IMG/VR virus record: IMGVR_UViG_3300011116_000764
Coordinates: 1 to 51,818 of that record
Length of the DNA stretch: 51,818 bases
Source of the DNA: a virus
Strand: one strand, 5' to 3'
Below the pieces are notes generated by a model. It searched no databases. It was not told the DNA's origin and saw only the letters and a list, made by a program, of their open reading frames with translations. Shown here one piece after another: positions 1-6,958 of the stretch (the stretch's first letter is position 1; the number at the start of each line of letters is the position of its first letter). The translations under genes were made by a program, and so were the position numbers.

Positions 1-42
1 CGCAGTGGGGTTACGGCCGACCGTGTCTGGTCGAGCACGTAA
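1..42 (+). CDS. Major capsid protein, C-terminal fragment (duplicate of 51711-51752)
   Basis: Thirteen codons and a TAA stop, matching the end of the full capsid gene at the right edge of the window. Two of the three mismatches change amino acids (Leu to Arg at codon 1, Thr to Ala at codon 6) and one is silent. This is the tail of the gene seen through the contig overlap, not a separate gene. The differences may be strain variation or low-quality contig-end bases. Confidence 0.9.
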   Translation, partial: RSGVTADRVWSST

Positions 43-54
43 TAGGCTCCTGTT

Positions 55-72
55 AAGGGCTGCGGTGCCCTT
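55..72 (+). terminator. Small hairpin behind capsid gene
   Basis: Arms AAGGGC and GCCCTT (6 bp) enclose a 6-base loop, 12 bases after the capsid stop. No T-tract follows. It lies just before the much stronger hairpin at 83-108, and the two may act as a tandem 3' end. The same element recurs at 51765-51782. Confidence 0.5.
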
Positions 73-82
73 GGCGTCTCAC

Positions 83-108
83 GGGGGGTGGACTTCGGTC
101 CACCCCCC
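83..108 (+). terminator. Very strong TTCG-loop hairpin between capsid and phosphoesterase genes
   Basis: Perfect 11-bp arms GGGGGGTGGAC and GTCCACCCCCC close a TTCG tetraloop, among the most stable RNA hairpins known. It sits 40 bases after the capsid stop and 32 bases before the next start codon. There is no T-run after it, so it may be an unusual terminator, a partial terminator that lowers expression after the capsid gene, or an mRNA 3'-end stabiliser. The second copy is at 51793-51818, where the contig ends. Confidence 0.75.
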
Positions 109-140
109 AGGGACACGCCGCTCACCGTACAGGAGACGTC

Positions 141-908
141 ATGCCTACCCGCATTGCAGCAATTAGCTGTACCCACGCCCCCTTCACTCCCCCGAACGTC
201 CATCACTGGCTGCTTGAAACCCTGTCCGCTCTGGATGGGGTTTCTCACTTTGTGCACCTCGGTGACATCTTCGAAGCCTCCGCCGCATCCGTCCATCCGG
301 ACGAACACGACCACACCCTCCTCGACGAGTACCGGCACGCCGCTGCCTTCCTCGCCTCTCTCCGATCTGTCCTTCCTACAAGGACACATTTCCACGCCAT
401 CATGGGCAACCATGATGACAACCTCCGCTCCCAGGATCCCCGCCGCATACCCAAGGCCCTCCGCGACGTCGCCGACTTCATGCGCACGGAACCCTTTGCA
501 TCAGAAGCCAAGAACTGGCACTGGACCCCATACCGCAAGGACAAGCGCGGCTGCCTCGAAATCGGCCCCGTCGTCCTTACCCACGGCTTTGACGTAGGCC
601 AGAACTCCGACGAGCTCGAGTGCCTCCAGTTCATGAACATGACCGGCGGGGCCGCCCACCGCCTCTTTGTCCGCGGCCACACTCACCGTCCCGTGCCCCC
701 CACGCAGTGCCTCCGCACCCGTTCTATCCCCCTGCCGTACTGGTACATGAACGCTGGAACCTGTGGGCCACTTAACCCCGGATGGATGAGCCGCCGCGAC
801 ACCTCAATGTGGGGGGCGAGCATTGCTGTAATTGACTTGGTCCGCGACCCCTCTCACCGGAATCGAGGCCGCCAATGGGACGCTCAGTTGATCCGAATGG
901 ACGCCTGA
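141..908 (+). CDS. Calcineurin-like metallophosphoesterase
   Basis: The 255-residue protein has most metallophosphoesterase motifs in order: His12 in the first motif, Gly41-Asp42 followed by Glu45, the GNHD motif at residues 89-92, a metal-type His148 in LTHGF, and GHTH at 179-182. The family hydrolyses phosphomonoesters or diesters with two metal ions. Here the first-motif Asp is replaced by Cys10 (ISCTHAPF), and the second Asp of GDxxD is Glu45, so metal binding may differ. The ATG at 141 follows a good AGGAG site, and the gene is the first after the strong hairpin behind the capsid gene. Substrate is unknown; nucleic acid end processing or dephosphorylation are options. Confidence 0.85.
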   Translation: MPTRIAAISCTHAPFTPPNVHHWLLETLSALDGVSHFVHLGDIFEASAASVHPDEHDHTLLDEYRHAAAFLASLRSVLPTRTHFHAIMGNHDDNLRSQDPRRIPKALRDVADFMRTEPFASEAKNWHWTPYRKDKRGCLEIGPVVLTHGFDVGQNSDELECLQFMNMTGGAAHRLFVRGHTHRPVPPTQCLRTRSIPLPYWYMNAGTCGPLNPGWMSRRDTSMWGASIAVIDLVRDPSHRNRGRQWDAQLIRMDA

Positions 909-1189
909 TTTACAAGGTCAAGATCAACGGCCGCCGGTGGCGCATCCGCCTCAACGAAGCCGCTGCAATGGGCAAGGACTGGGGCCGATGCTGGGACCCC
1001 CACAAGCCGGGCCGCCATCCCCTCATCGAAATCCGAAGATCTCTCAGTGAACCCAATCTTTTGGACACGGTCATTCACGAGGTCTTGCACGCCGCTCGCC
1101 CAGAACTCGATGAGACCTCTGTGGACCAGACCGCCACCTCAATTGCACGGGCTCTTTACCAGATGGGATGGCGACGTAAACTGGACTAA
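875..1189 (+). CDS. Small HExxH protein, putative zinc metallopeptidase
   Basis: A 104-residue protein with HEVLH at residues 68-72, the zinc-binding signature of metallopeptidases, followed by Glu77 and Glu80. The layout recalls small SprT-like or phage metallopeptidase proteins. A third zinc ligand cannot be fixed from sequence alone. The start lies inside the phosphoesterase gene (34-base overlap) behind GAGGC, which suggests coupled translation. It could process a virion or host protein, but nothing in the sequence shows the target. Confidence 0.6.
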   Translation: MGRSVDPNGRLIYKVKINGRRWRIRLNEAAAMGKDWGRCWDPHKPGRHPLIEIRRSLSEPNLLDTVIHEVLHAARPELDETSVDQTATSIARALYQMGWRRKLD

Positions 1190-1191
1190 CC

Positions 1192-1644
1192 ATGGCAGAC
1201 CCCTACGAAGATAATGGGAAGTACGATTCGTCAGAGGACAACCCCCTGAACAAGTTGATGCCCAAGGGTGCATCCAAGGGCTACGGCGGTAGCAAGTCGT
1301 TCATCGCCAAGCTCATGGAGTGCCAGCAGTCCCTGGCCGTCCTCCACTGGAAGACCACGTCCTTTGCTGAGCACAAGGCGCTGGGCGAGGCTTACGAGTC
1401 GCTGGCTGACCAGATTGACGGATTCGTCGAGAGCTTCATCGGTGTCAAGGGCCGTGAGGTCCTGAATGGCATCACCACCCTGTCGATCATGAATGACGTG
1501 AAGTCCGTGCTGATGGCCGTCGAGAACGTGCTGCGCAAGGACATCCCCTCCGTTGTGGGCGAGAAAGAAACCTCGCTCCTGAACCTCCGCGACGAGATGC
1601 TGGATCTCGTGCAGCACACCCGTTACCTCCTTACCCTGAGCTAA
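1192..1644 (+). CDS. Ferritin/Dps-like four-helix protein
   Basis: A 150-residue protein whose helical core starts near residue 35. Residues 45-85 read like the first helices of Dps or ferritin-like proteins: an LHWKT block (His52) followed by His61, Glu67 and acidic residues near 73-80, at spacings seen in the iron-binding site of Dps. Phage proteins of this type exist. It is short for a full Dps, and the second half keeps heptad-like helices but no obvious second metal motif. It begins 3 bases after the previous gene. Iron or DNA binding is an inference; it could be structural. Confidence 0.6.
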   Translation: MADPYEDNGKYDSSEDNPLNKLMPKGASKGYGGSKSFIAKLMECQQSLAVLHWKTTSFAEHKALGEAYESLADQIDGFVESFIGVKGREVLNGITTLSIMNDVKSVLMAVENVLRKDIPSVVGEKETSLLNLRDEMLDLVQHTRYLLTLS

Positions 1645-1647
1645 ACC

Positions 1648-2007
1648 ATGCCCAACCCCCCTAGGAAAGTCCCCGCTGGAACCCGTATTCCTGGTCAGAA
1701 TAGTAACTATCGAATGACCAAAGCTGTATACAGGGAACCCTCAAACTACATGGACAAGCACGACTTTGATGCCGTGACTGCGCGTCTTGAGCATGCTCAG
1801 GAAGCTAAGCGAATGAGGACTACGGCACCTTCATCTACAAGGAACATGATGCGTGCTGCTAACCGTGCTGCTGACACAGAAGGTGCTTTGAAGAAGCTGC
1901 CTCTTGATAAGTTGAAGGCGATTCTTGCCCTTCTGGTTAAGATGGGTGGAGCTCCCCGTGGCGAGTCGCCTATGCCCTACAGCCGCTTTGGTCAGCCCAT
2001 GGACTAA
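1648..2007 (+). CDS. Hypothetical basic protein
   Basis: A 119-residue protein of unknown function, basic in the N-terminal half (about 25 Lys and Arg overall), with a helical stretch near residues 65-105. It opens a run of small, mostly basic proteins (1648-3448) between the ferritin-like protein and the head-tail genes. Codons are richer in A/T at third positions than in the ferritin-like gene. Such clusters in phages often encode minor virion or DNA-condensing proteins; that is inference from charge and position only. Confidence 0.75.
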   Translation: MPNPPRKVPAGTRIPGQNSNYRMTKAVYREPSNYMDKHDFDAVTARLEHAQEAKRMRTTAPSSTRNMMRAANRAADTEGALKKLPLDKLKAILALLVKMGGAPRGESPMPYSRFGQPMD

Positions 2008-2011
2008 GACA

Positions 2012-2461
2012 ATGCCTACCCCACCCAAGAAAACTTCTGCGTCGTCTATAGGCAAGAAATTGCCTAAGGAAGGTAGCCCTAAGTTTGTTGGGCCTCGATC
2101 TGAATCTAGTGTAGAGGCTGAATACAGTGAGGCTGTAGATGGCAAGTATAACCCGAGTCGCGGTTACAAGAAAAGGGATCGAAGGGCAGACGAGATTGAG
2201 GACGATCGTGTCTGGAAAAAGAACCCCATTCAGTCTCTTCATCTTGCAGTAAATGACCGCATTGGCAGGGCTATGGACTTGTTTATGGCCCCCCCCGGCG
2301 CAAACAGGAGTACTGAACGTGCTCGGTTAGCTGAGTTGATTAAGGCTGCCAGGAAGTTGAAAGATCCTCAGGCGAGGGAAAAAGTCCTTAACCTAATTCA
2401 AAGGCGGTTGAGTTCCTATCGCCAAGGTTCAAGCAACTGGGCCGAAGACATGCCTTTCTAA
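2012..2461 (+). CDS. Hypothetical basic protein
   Basis: Start taken at the ATG 4 bases after the preceding stop, although the frame is open further upstream inside the neighbouring gene. The 149-residue protein has a Lys/Arg-rich N-terminal half, a PPGANRS segment, and a C-terminal helical part with many basic residues (LIKAARKLKDPQAREKV). No family recognised. Third positions are A/T-richer than in the capsid genes. Same small-protein cluster as its neighbours. Confidence 0.7.
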   Translation: MPTPPKKTSASSIGKKLPKEGSPKFVGPRSESSVEAEYSEAVDGKYNPSRGYKKRDRRADEIEDDRVWKKNPIQSLHLAVNDRIGRAMDLFMAPPGANRSTERARLAELIKAARKLKDPQAREKVLNLIQRRLSSYRQGSSNWAEDMPF

Positions 2462-2464
2462 CCC

Positions 2465-2719
2465 ATGGCAAGCAACAAGCCCAAGTTCCAGTTCAAGGCC
2501 AAGCACAAGAACCCCATGGGGGGACTTAGTGAACTTGGCCGCCGTGCCTATAACAAGGCCACGGGTGGCAACTTGAAGCGTCCCCAGCCTGAGGGCGGGT
2601 CTCGTCGCAACTCCTTCTGTGCACGCATGAAGGGCATGAAGCGCAAGCTGACCAGCTCCGAGACCGCACGAGATCCCAACTCCCGCATCAACAAGAGCCT
2701 GCGCGCCTGGAAGTGCTGA
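2465..2719 (+). CDS. Small phage protein resembling the DUF6321 family
   Basis: An 84-residue basic protein with a very characteristic layout: a GLSELGRRAYNKATGGNL block near residues 20-37, a PQPEGGSRRNSFCARMKGMK block near 39-60, and a C-terminal INKSLRAWKC ending in cysteine. I recall this block order from short phage proteins catalogued as DUF6321. Two cysteines lie in the conserved blocks. Function is not established; charge and size suggest a nucleic-acid-associated or minor virion component. It begins 3 bases after the previous stop. Confidence 0.75.
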   Translation: MASNKPKFQFKAKHKNPMGGLSELGRRAYNKATGGNLKRPQPEGGSRRNSFCARMKGMKRKLTSSETARDPNSRINKSLRAWKC

Positions 2720-2720
2720 C

Positions 2721-3113
2721 ATGGCTAATAGAGTTAACCCCAGATTTCAGGTTCAAAACTTCCTTGATGACTTTTTGGCAATGCTGATGCCGCACAATGC
2801 GGCAAAGGCAAGCCCAAATTTAAGGATGCTAAATCCAACTGGGGTAGCAATGCCGAAGCGAAGATTTACCCCAACTGAGTCTGCATTGGCAAAAACGAGG
2901 CAATCATTTACAGGTGTTACCTCACCTTCGTCAGTAGTTAAAGGCGGTGATAGGTCCCATGTAAACTTTAACCAGGCGGTATTGGGTGTTCCCGGCGCTC
3001 GAAAGAAACTAGAAGAAACACTTAAGCGGATCATGTCACCGGCAAGCCGCAAGGAATTTTTGCGCAAATGGGAAGAGGCTATTGATTTCCACGTTCCAGA
3101 TGGGACCTACTAA
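2721..3113 (+). CDS. Hypothetical protein
   Basis: A 130-residue protein starting one base after the previous stop. No recognised family. It is basic, with a central Ser/Thr-rich part and a C-terminal helical stretch (KKLEETLKRIMSPASRKEF). The codons are clearly more A/T-rich than those of the gene before it, which suggests a different history or lower expression. Confidence 0.65.
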   Translation: MANRVNPRFQVQNFLDDFLAMLMPHNAAKASPNLRMLNPTGVAMPKRRFTPTESALAKTRQSFTGVTSPSSVVKGGDRSHVNFNQAVLGVPGARKKLEETLKRIMSPASRKEFLRKWEEAIDFHVPDGTY

Positions 3114-3146
3114 TAGTAAGTAACCGGTTGCTACACTGGGGAAACC

Positions 3147-3281
3147 ATGATGAAACACAACCCACTAAATTCGCTGGTCGGAAACATCAACAAGCGCAAG
3201 AAGCTTGGCACGAGCAGGCCCAAGTCAAAGTCCACTGTGGATCCAAAACAGTACGCTAAGATGAAGCGGGGTTGGAAGTGA
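3147..3281 (+). CDS. Very small basic protein (44 aa)
   Basis: Short frame starting with two ATGs (3147 and 3150) and ending TGA at 3279-3281. The peptide is strongly basic (NKRKK and RPKSKS in the middle, MKRGWK at the end). It overlaps the next GTG start by 4 bases (GTGA), an arrangement repeated throughout this genome, which supports it as real. Function unknown; DNA binding or condensation is possible. Confidence 0.6.
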   Translation: MMKHNPLNSLVGNINKRKKLGTSRPKSKSTVDPKQYAKMKRGWK

Positions 3282-3448
3282 AGAAACCCAAAAACTGGAT
3301 TGGCAAGGTGGCAGCTGGGATTAAGAAGCGGGGCACCGAGGGCGTGTGCACCGGCCCGAAGTTTGGTGGGTCGTCCTGCCCGCCCGGCTCAAAGCGCTAT
3401 AATCTTGCTGTGACCTTCAAGAAGATGGCACGCAGCAGGAGCAAGTAA
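3278..3448 (+). CDS. Small basic Gly/Cys-containing protein (56 aa)
   Basis: Starts at GTG 3278 overlapping the previous stop and ends at TAA 3446-3448, overlapping the next ATG by one base. The protein has a basic N-terminus (KKPKNW), the segment KKRGTEGVCTG, two cysteines 11 residues apart around KFGGSS, and a basic tail. It resembles small virion-cluster proteins I have seen in other phages, without a firm family name. The tight stop-start overlaps on both sides support it. Confidence 0.65.
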   Translation: MKKPKNWIGKVAAGIKKRGTEGVCTGPKFGGSSCPPGSKRYNLAVTFKKMARSRSK

Positions 3449-4002
3449 TGAGCGAAGAGACCGCGCCGCTTGACATTGAGATCATTTATGACCCCGTCGA
3501 AGAAGCCCACAGGGAGGGCCTTGTGCTGGATGCTACTCGCCATCGGGTTATGCCTGATAGCGAGTTCGTCCTGTGGGCCAAGCGCCACTACAAGCGCCCC
3601 ACACTGTTTGAGTACCACCACCTAGAGTCAGACAACATTGTGCTGTGCGACTGGTTGATCCGTGGCAAGGTGGCTCAGGAACTGGAAGCGTACCCCCACG
3701 ATCAGCGTCCTGATCGTGCGTTTCTTGACGCGCGTATTGTGTTGTGTAGTGAATCTGCAAACGCAATTAGGCGTAAAATGCGGATGAAAGCTGAAAAGCG
3801 CCAGTCTGAGCGCAATGAAGCCATGGAAGAACGAAAAAATGCAGCAAAGCATTTGAAGTTCTTGGGGCTGGAACGAGAGTCAAAAGCAATGGCTGCTGGC
3901 ATTACAAGTTTCATGGGTACCAAGGAAGGCGGGGAGGATTTGGCCCGTTCAAAAGAAGAGTTGGCTAATCTTGCTCGTGGTCGTATCATCACACACGGCT
4001 AA
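3448..4002 (+). CDS. Hypothetical protein with charged coiled-coil region
   Basis: A 184-residue protein. The first 90 residues look globular (YDPVEEAHREG, FEYHHLES). Residues 105-140 form a highly charged helix rich in Arg, Lys and Glu. No family recognised. It sits directly before the head-tail adaptor-like gene, 2 bases away, so a minor head or connector role is possible. Confidence 0.7.
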   Translation: MSEETAPLDIEIIYDPVEEAHREGLVLDATRHRVMPDSEFVLWAKRHYKRPTLFEYHHLESDNIVLCDWLIRGKVAQELEAYPHDQRPDRAFLDARIVLCSESANAIRRKMRMKAEKRQSERNEAMEERKNAAKHLKFLGLERESKAMAAGITSFMGTKEGGEDLARSKEELANLARGRIITHG

Positions 4003-4004
4003 CC

Positions 4005-4949
4005 ATGGACGACACCCGCTCTTTCATCAAGACCGTCATTGCCCGTATCCGAGGCTACCTCGACGATCCGGACTTTGACGCCAAGTACACCGACCAGTTC
4101 TTGGTCAAGCATGTGGTTATGCCCTCCCTCGTAGACGTGTGGAGTCGCTGCTCCTTAAGCGCTGACAACCCCGTCATGCTGGACTACAACCTGACGTTTG
4201 TGGAAAACCAGGAGTGCTATACCCTGCCCGCCTGCGTCGGCGAGATCCACGAGATCGTGCAGTACACCGGTCTTGACGGCCGCCAGCTAAGCAACGGACT
4301 CATTACAGACGATCTCCGTCCCTCCCACCCGCAGAGCCGTACTGGCCCCGTGTGGATGATTGAGGGCAACATGATTTGCTTCCGCCCCTTCCCGCAGAAC
4401 TTGGACTCTGGCGGCAACACCAACCTGACGTGGACCATTCGGTACACCACGAACGGCGACATGCTGCCCCACTACGCTACCTATGACAACTTTGGAACGC
4501 TGAACGCGGCCAAGACCATCTTCACCTTCAGTGGCTCGCCTGACCTTGGACTGGTTGACTACCGCCCCAACGCATACGCCGGTCAGTTCATCCGCATCCT
4601 GAGTGGTGCTGGCGGCAGCGGCTTGGGTGTCACGGAAGAGCGCGTCATTGCCTCTTACAACCCATCCACCCTGCAAGCCACCCTGGCTCGCCCCTTCACC
4701 GTGGCCGCAGGCAACTACGCCTACGAGGTGTGCCCGCCGCAGTCGCAGGGCATGGTTGAAGCTATTGCACTGTCAGCTGCCCTCAAGTTGGGTGCGTGGC
4801 GCAAGATTTCGCAGGCGCAGAACCAGCTCCTGACCCAGCAGTACCGTTCGGCCATCAAGACCATCGGTGACAACCTGGCGAACATGAACCTCCGCACCGG
4901 CAAGGGCTATGCGAAGGACACCCGTGACAACCCGAGGTGGCGTCCGTGA
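4005..4949 (+). CDS. Head-tail adaptor / tail tubular protein A-like
   Basis: A 314-residue protein. An N-terminal helical part (FIKTVIARIRGYLDD) leads into a beta-rich middle (ENQECYTLPACVGEI, WMIEGNMICFRPFP) and a C-terminal helical stretch near residues 245-295. This order resembles the adaptor or tubular A proteins that connect the portal to the nozzle in short-tailed phages (T7 gp11 and P22 gp4 types). High third-position G/C and location ahead of the nozzle-like gene agree. The match is by architecture only; another tail-completion role is possible. Confidence 0.55.
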   Translation: MDDTRSFIKTVIARIRGYLDDPDFDAKYTDQFLVKHVVMPSLVDVWSRCSLSADNPVMLDYNLTFVENQECYTLPACVGEIHEIVQYTGLDGRQLSNGLITDDLRPSHPQSRTGPVWMIEGNMICFRPFPQNLDSGGNTNLTWTIRYTTNGDMLPHYATYDNFGTLNAAKTIFTFSGSPDLGLVDYRPNAYAGQFIRILSGAGGSGLGVTEERVIASYNPSTLQATLARPFTVAAGNYAYEVCPPQSQGMVEAIALSAALKLGAWRKISQAQNQLLTQQYRSAIKTIGDNLANMNLRTGKGYAKDTRDNPRWRP

Positions 4950-5563
4950 GCCTGTGGTATCAGGCTCCCCAAAGCACATTCGAGCCCCGGGACAGTCGCT
5001 CCATCGGTTGGTCCCAGGTTCCCAATCGCAAAGCAGTCCTCCTAGACGACGACGTCCAGAGCCCGCAGCACAGCACCGGTGGGGGGACGCTCCTTGACCT
5101 GAGCAACACCATGCAGTTTGGCACGCCCCGAACTAACATTCAGTTTGACCCCACGGTTAACTTTGCCCAGTTTGGTTTTGAGAACATTCAAGACGTAAAC
5201 TTGGCTCAGTTTCAAATGATGGTTAGCCAGTCGCTGTCCGAGTTGTCTAACAAGATTAATTTCTACGCAGAGCAGGGGATTGACTACCTGGCTCGGATTG
5301 TGGCCCTTGAGACGTGGAAGGCGACTGGTATTACCGGGTGCGAACCAGAAATCTTTATGCGGGATTGGTCGTTTGATCCGGTCAGCGGTGACATCGTTAA
5401 CGAATACAAGGAGTTGCGTTTTGTTGACGGTCTGATGGTATTCCGCGATGGCGGAGTTGACGACCCGGATTGCCCCGGTACTGTTGCAAATGGAACTACA
5501 GCCACAACTGATTGCCCGAATAACTTTACGGGTGGCGGTGGTGGTCCTATTCTAGAGGGCTGA
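4946..5563 (+). CDS. Hypothetical virion protein, possibly tail-associated
   Basis: GTG at 4946 chosen because it overlaps the adaptor stop (GTGA) and has GAGGTGG just upstream; a GTG at 4937 is possible. The 205-residue protein has an N-terminal extended region, a middle helix (MMVSQSLSELSNKINFYAEQG), then an acidic part with four cysteines in the last 100 residues and a Gly-rich end. The decamer GTGGGGGGAC occurs at 5079-5088. From about 5130 on the codons become A/T-rich. No family recognised. Confidence 0.6.
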   Translation: MSLWYQAPQSTFEPRDSRSIGWSQVPNRKAVLLDDDVQSPQHSTGGGTLLDLSNTMQFGTPRTNIQFDPTVNFAQFGFENIQDVNLAQFQMMVSQSLSELSNKINFYAEQGIDYLARIVALETWKATGITGCEPEIFMRDWSFDPVSGDIVNEYKELRFVDGLMVFRDGGVDDPDCPGTVANGTTATTDCPNNFTGGGGGPILEG

Positions 5564-6366
5564 TGTCCCTATTTAGACTTGGTAACCAGCTACTTCGCAT
5601 TGCGGGTCAACTAGCACGAGACATTGCATGTTGTTGTGGTGGAGCTCCCGTAACTGGTGCGTGTTGTCTTGGTTGTCATTGCACAGACTCTCTTACTGAG
5701 TCACAGTGCACTGCACTGGGCGGTGTCTTTAAAGGAGTTGGCACGCCTTGTGATTACACGCTTGGCTCTTGTACTTGCTTAAGTGAGCCCAACTGTGATG
5801 CAGTAACATGCTGCGCACCTACGCCCGGTCTGGGATATGGGGCTACGTGTTATTATGATTTTGGCGGATTCCCTATCTCCACTTGCCAATGTGAAGCCTC
5901 GGTTGCAGAGGGTGGTTTGGGGGGTCGAGTTGTTACAACCGAGTGCACACAAGACATTGACTTTGAGTGCTGCAATGTTGGGGGAGTTGCTGGGCAATAC
6001 GCATGGGGCATTAGCTCTTGCGAGTGCGAAACTGGTGGCGGCGAGTACAACGTAATTGTTGCGGGAAGTTGCTGCATTGATGGTCAGTGCTACGACGGAG
6101 ACCCAGGTGGGTCTTCACCTGGCGTGTGGACTCGCTGTTACTGCGAAAATGTAATGGGGGGTACATGGAACGCAACAAGCTGCACACAAGACCCCTGTGC
6201 TTGCGGCGGCACATTTCAGATTGGCTGCTGCGAGGCGTGTTGTACTGACTGTGACAATCTTGATTTTTGTGATGATCCTGCTTTTATTGCTTGGGTTGCG
6301 CCTTACCTCCCATGTGCAACAATCATTAGGTTTGGCACAGACCAGCCTTGTACTGGGTGTGCCTGA
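5563..6366 (+). CDS. Cysteine-rich repeat protein (39 Cys in 267 aa)
   Basis: Starts at ATG overlapping the previous stop (TGATG). After a basic amphipathic N-terminus the protein is about 15 percent cysteine. Residues 31-63 form a GACC block with the spacing GACC-GxHC-TESQC-GG-TPC. Partly matching CCIDGQC and GGTW units follow. Such GACC repeats are, from memory, common in secreted proteins of Planctomycetes such as Phycisphaera and in aquatic metagenomic phages. It probably forms disulfide-stabilised modules on the virion, but no function is shown. Codons are A/T-rich compared with the adaptor gene. No signal peptide is evident. Confidence 0.75.
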   Translation: MSLFRLGNQLLRIAGQLARDIACCCGGAPVTGACCLGCHCTDSLTESQCTALGGVFKGVGTPCDYTLGSCTCLSEPNCDAVTCCAPTPGLGYGATCYYDFGGFPISTCQCEASVAEGGLGGRVVTTECTQDIDFECCNVGGVAGQYAWGISSCECETGGGEYNVIVAGSCCIDGQCYDGDPGGSSPGVWTRCYCENVMGGTWNATSCTQDPCACGGTFQIGCCEACCTDCDNLDFCDDPAFIAWVAPYLPCATIIRFGTDQPCTGCA

Positions 6367-6376
6367 TAGGTAGAGC

Positions 6377-6778
6377 ATGCAAAAGATCAATCTGACAAAA
6401 GCCAATCGACAACAGATGGAGTCCTGTTTGACCTCTCTTGTTGGGCAGGAAGTTGCCGAACAAGTCATGGAGTGCCAACGGGAGATCATGCAAAAGATCA
6501 TGCTTACCGGTGAGCAGGTGCAAAATGAAACAACAGTTGCAAATGAAACCACAAAGCCGGAGCCAGAGCCCCTAAAAAAGACTTTGCACTGGGCCGGAGA
6601 GGGTGCAGTTAAAGCTGCCAAGGCCATGCTTTTGCCCACTACTGAACAGTCCAAAGCCAGGCTTGTCGTGTGTGGTGGGTGCGACCAGTGGACTGGCACT
6701 GCTTGCAAGATCTGTGGGTGCTATACCAAACTCAAGGTGAAAATCCCTGAGGAGAAGTGCCCCCTCGGGAAGTGGTGA
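6377..6778 (+). CDS. Zinc-ribbon protein
   Basis: A 133-residue protein. The N-terminal part is helical and Gln-rich (QQMESCLTSLVGQEV, AEQVMECQREIMQ), followed by a Pro/Glu linker. The last 40 residues hold CGGC, CKICGC and a final Cys before PLGKW, the pattern of a small zinc-binding fold. It follows the cysteine-rich gene closely and may be a minor virion or assembly component. The fold call is supported by cysteine spacing only. Confidence 0.6.
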   Translation: MQKINLTKANRQQMESCLTSLVGQEVAEQVMECQREIMQKIMLTGEQVQNETTVANETTKPEPEPLKKTLHWAGEGAVKAAKAMLLPTTEQSKARLVVCGGCDQWTGTACKICGCYTKLKVKIPEEKCPLGKW

Positions 6779-6823
6779 TATACTTGCCCGGCCCCCCACG
6801 ATGGGTGGCAGAAGGAGACACAC

Positions 6824-6958
6824 ATGATGCTTGCTTCGATTGAGAGTCTGATTGGTAGCACTTGGGCTGCCGTCGCCACCTTTGCCCTTGGCTACGTGGC
6901 TGGTCACCTGGTTCCCCTCGGGAAGATCGCGTCGTGGATCCCCGGCAAGCGGGACTAA
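6824..6958 (+). CDS. Small membrane protein (44 aa), possible holin
   Basis: A short frame with a strong AGGAG site (GAAGGAGACACAC before ATG 6824). It encodes a protein with one hydrophobic segment (WAAVATFALGYVAGHLV, residues 13-29) and a basic C-terminus (GKR). The next gene, a lipoprotein with a transmembrane segment, starts inside it. One-TM small proteins beside a spanin-like gene are typical of phage lysis cassettes, so a holin role is plausible. No endolysin was found nearby. Confidence 0.55.
   Translation: MMLASIESLIGSTWAAVATFALGYVAGHLVPLGKIASWIPGKRD

Larger units (their letters stand above)
1..108. repeat. Terminal overlap, left copy (circular closure)
   Basis: Bases 1-108 repeat bases 51711-51818. 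Positions 17-108 are identical. Positions 2, 9 and 16 differ from 51712, 51719 and 51726. The overlap covers the last codons of the major capsid gene and the hairpins behind it. The simplest reading is a circular or circularly permuted genome assembled with an overlap. A true short terminal repeat is possible but less likely, because the overlap ends exactly at the 3' arm of a strong hairpin. Confidence 0.9.

Noticed and set aside
88-597. Open frame of 169 codons overlapping the phosphoesterase gene
   Set aside because: Starts inside the strong hairpin and is Pro/Ser/Thr-rich in the wrong frame; the phosphoesterase frame has family motifs.
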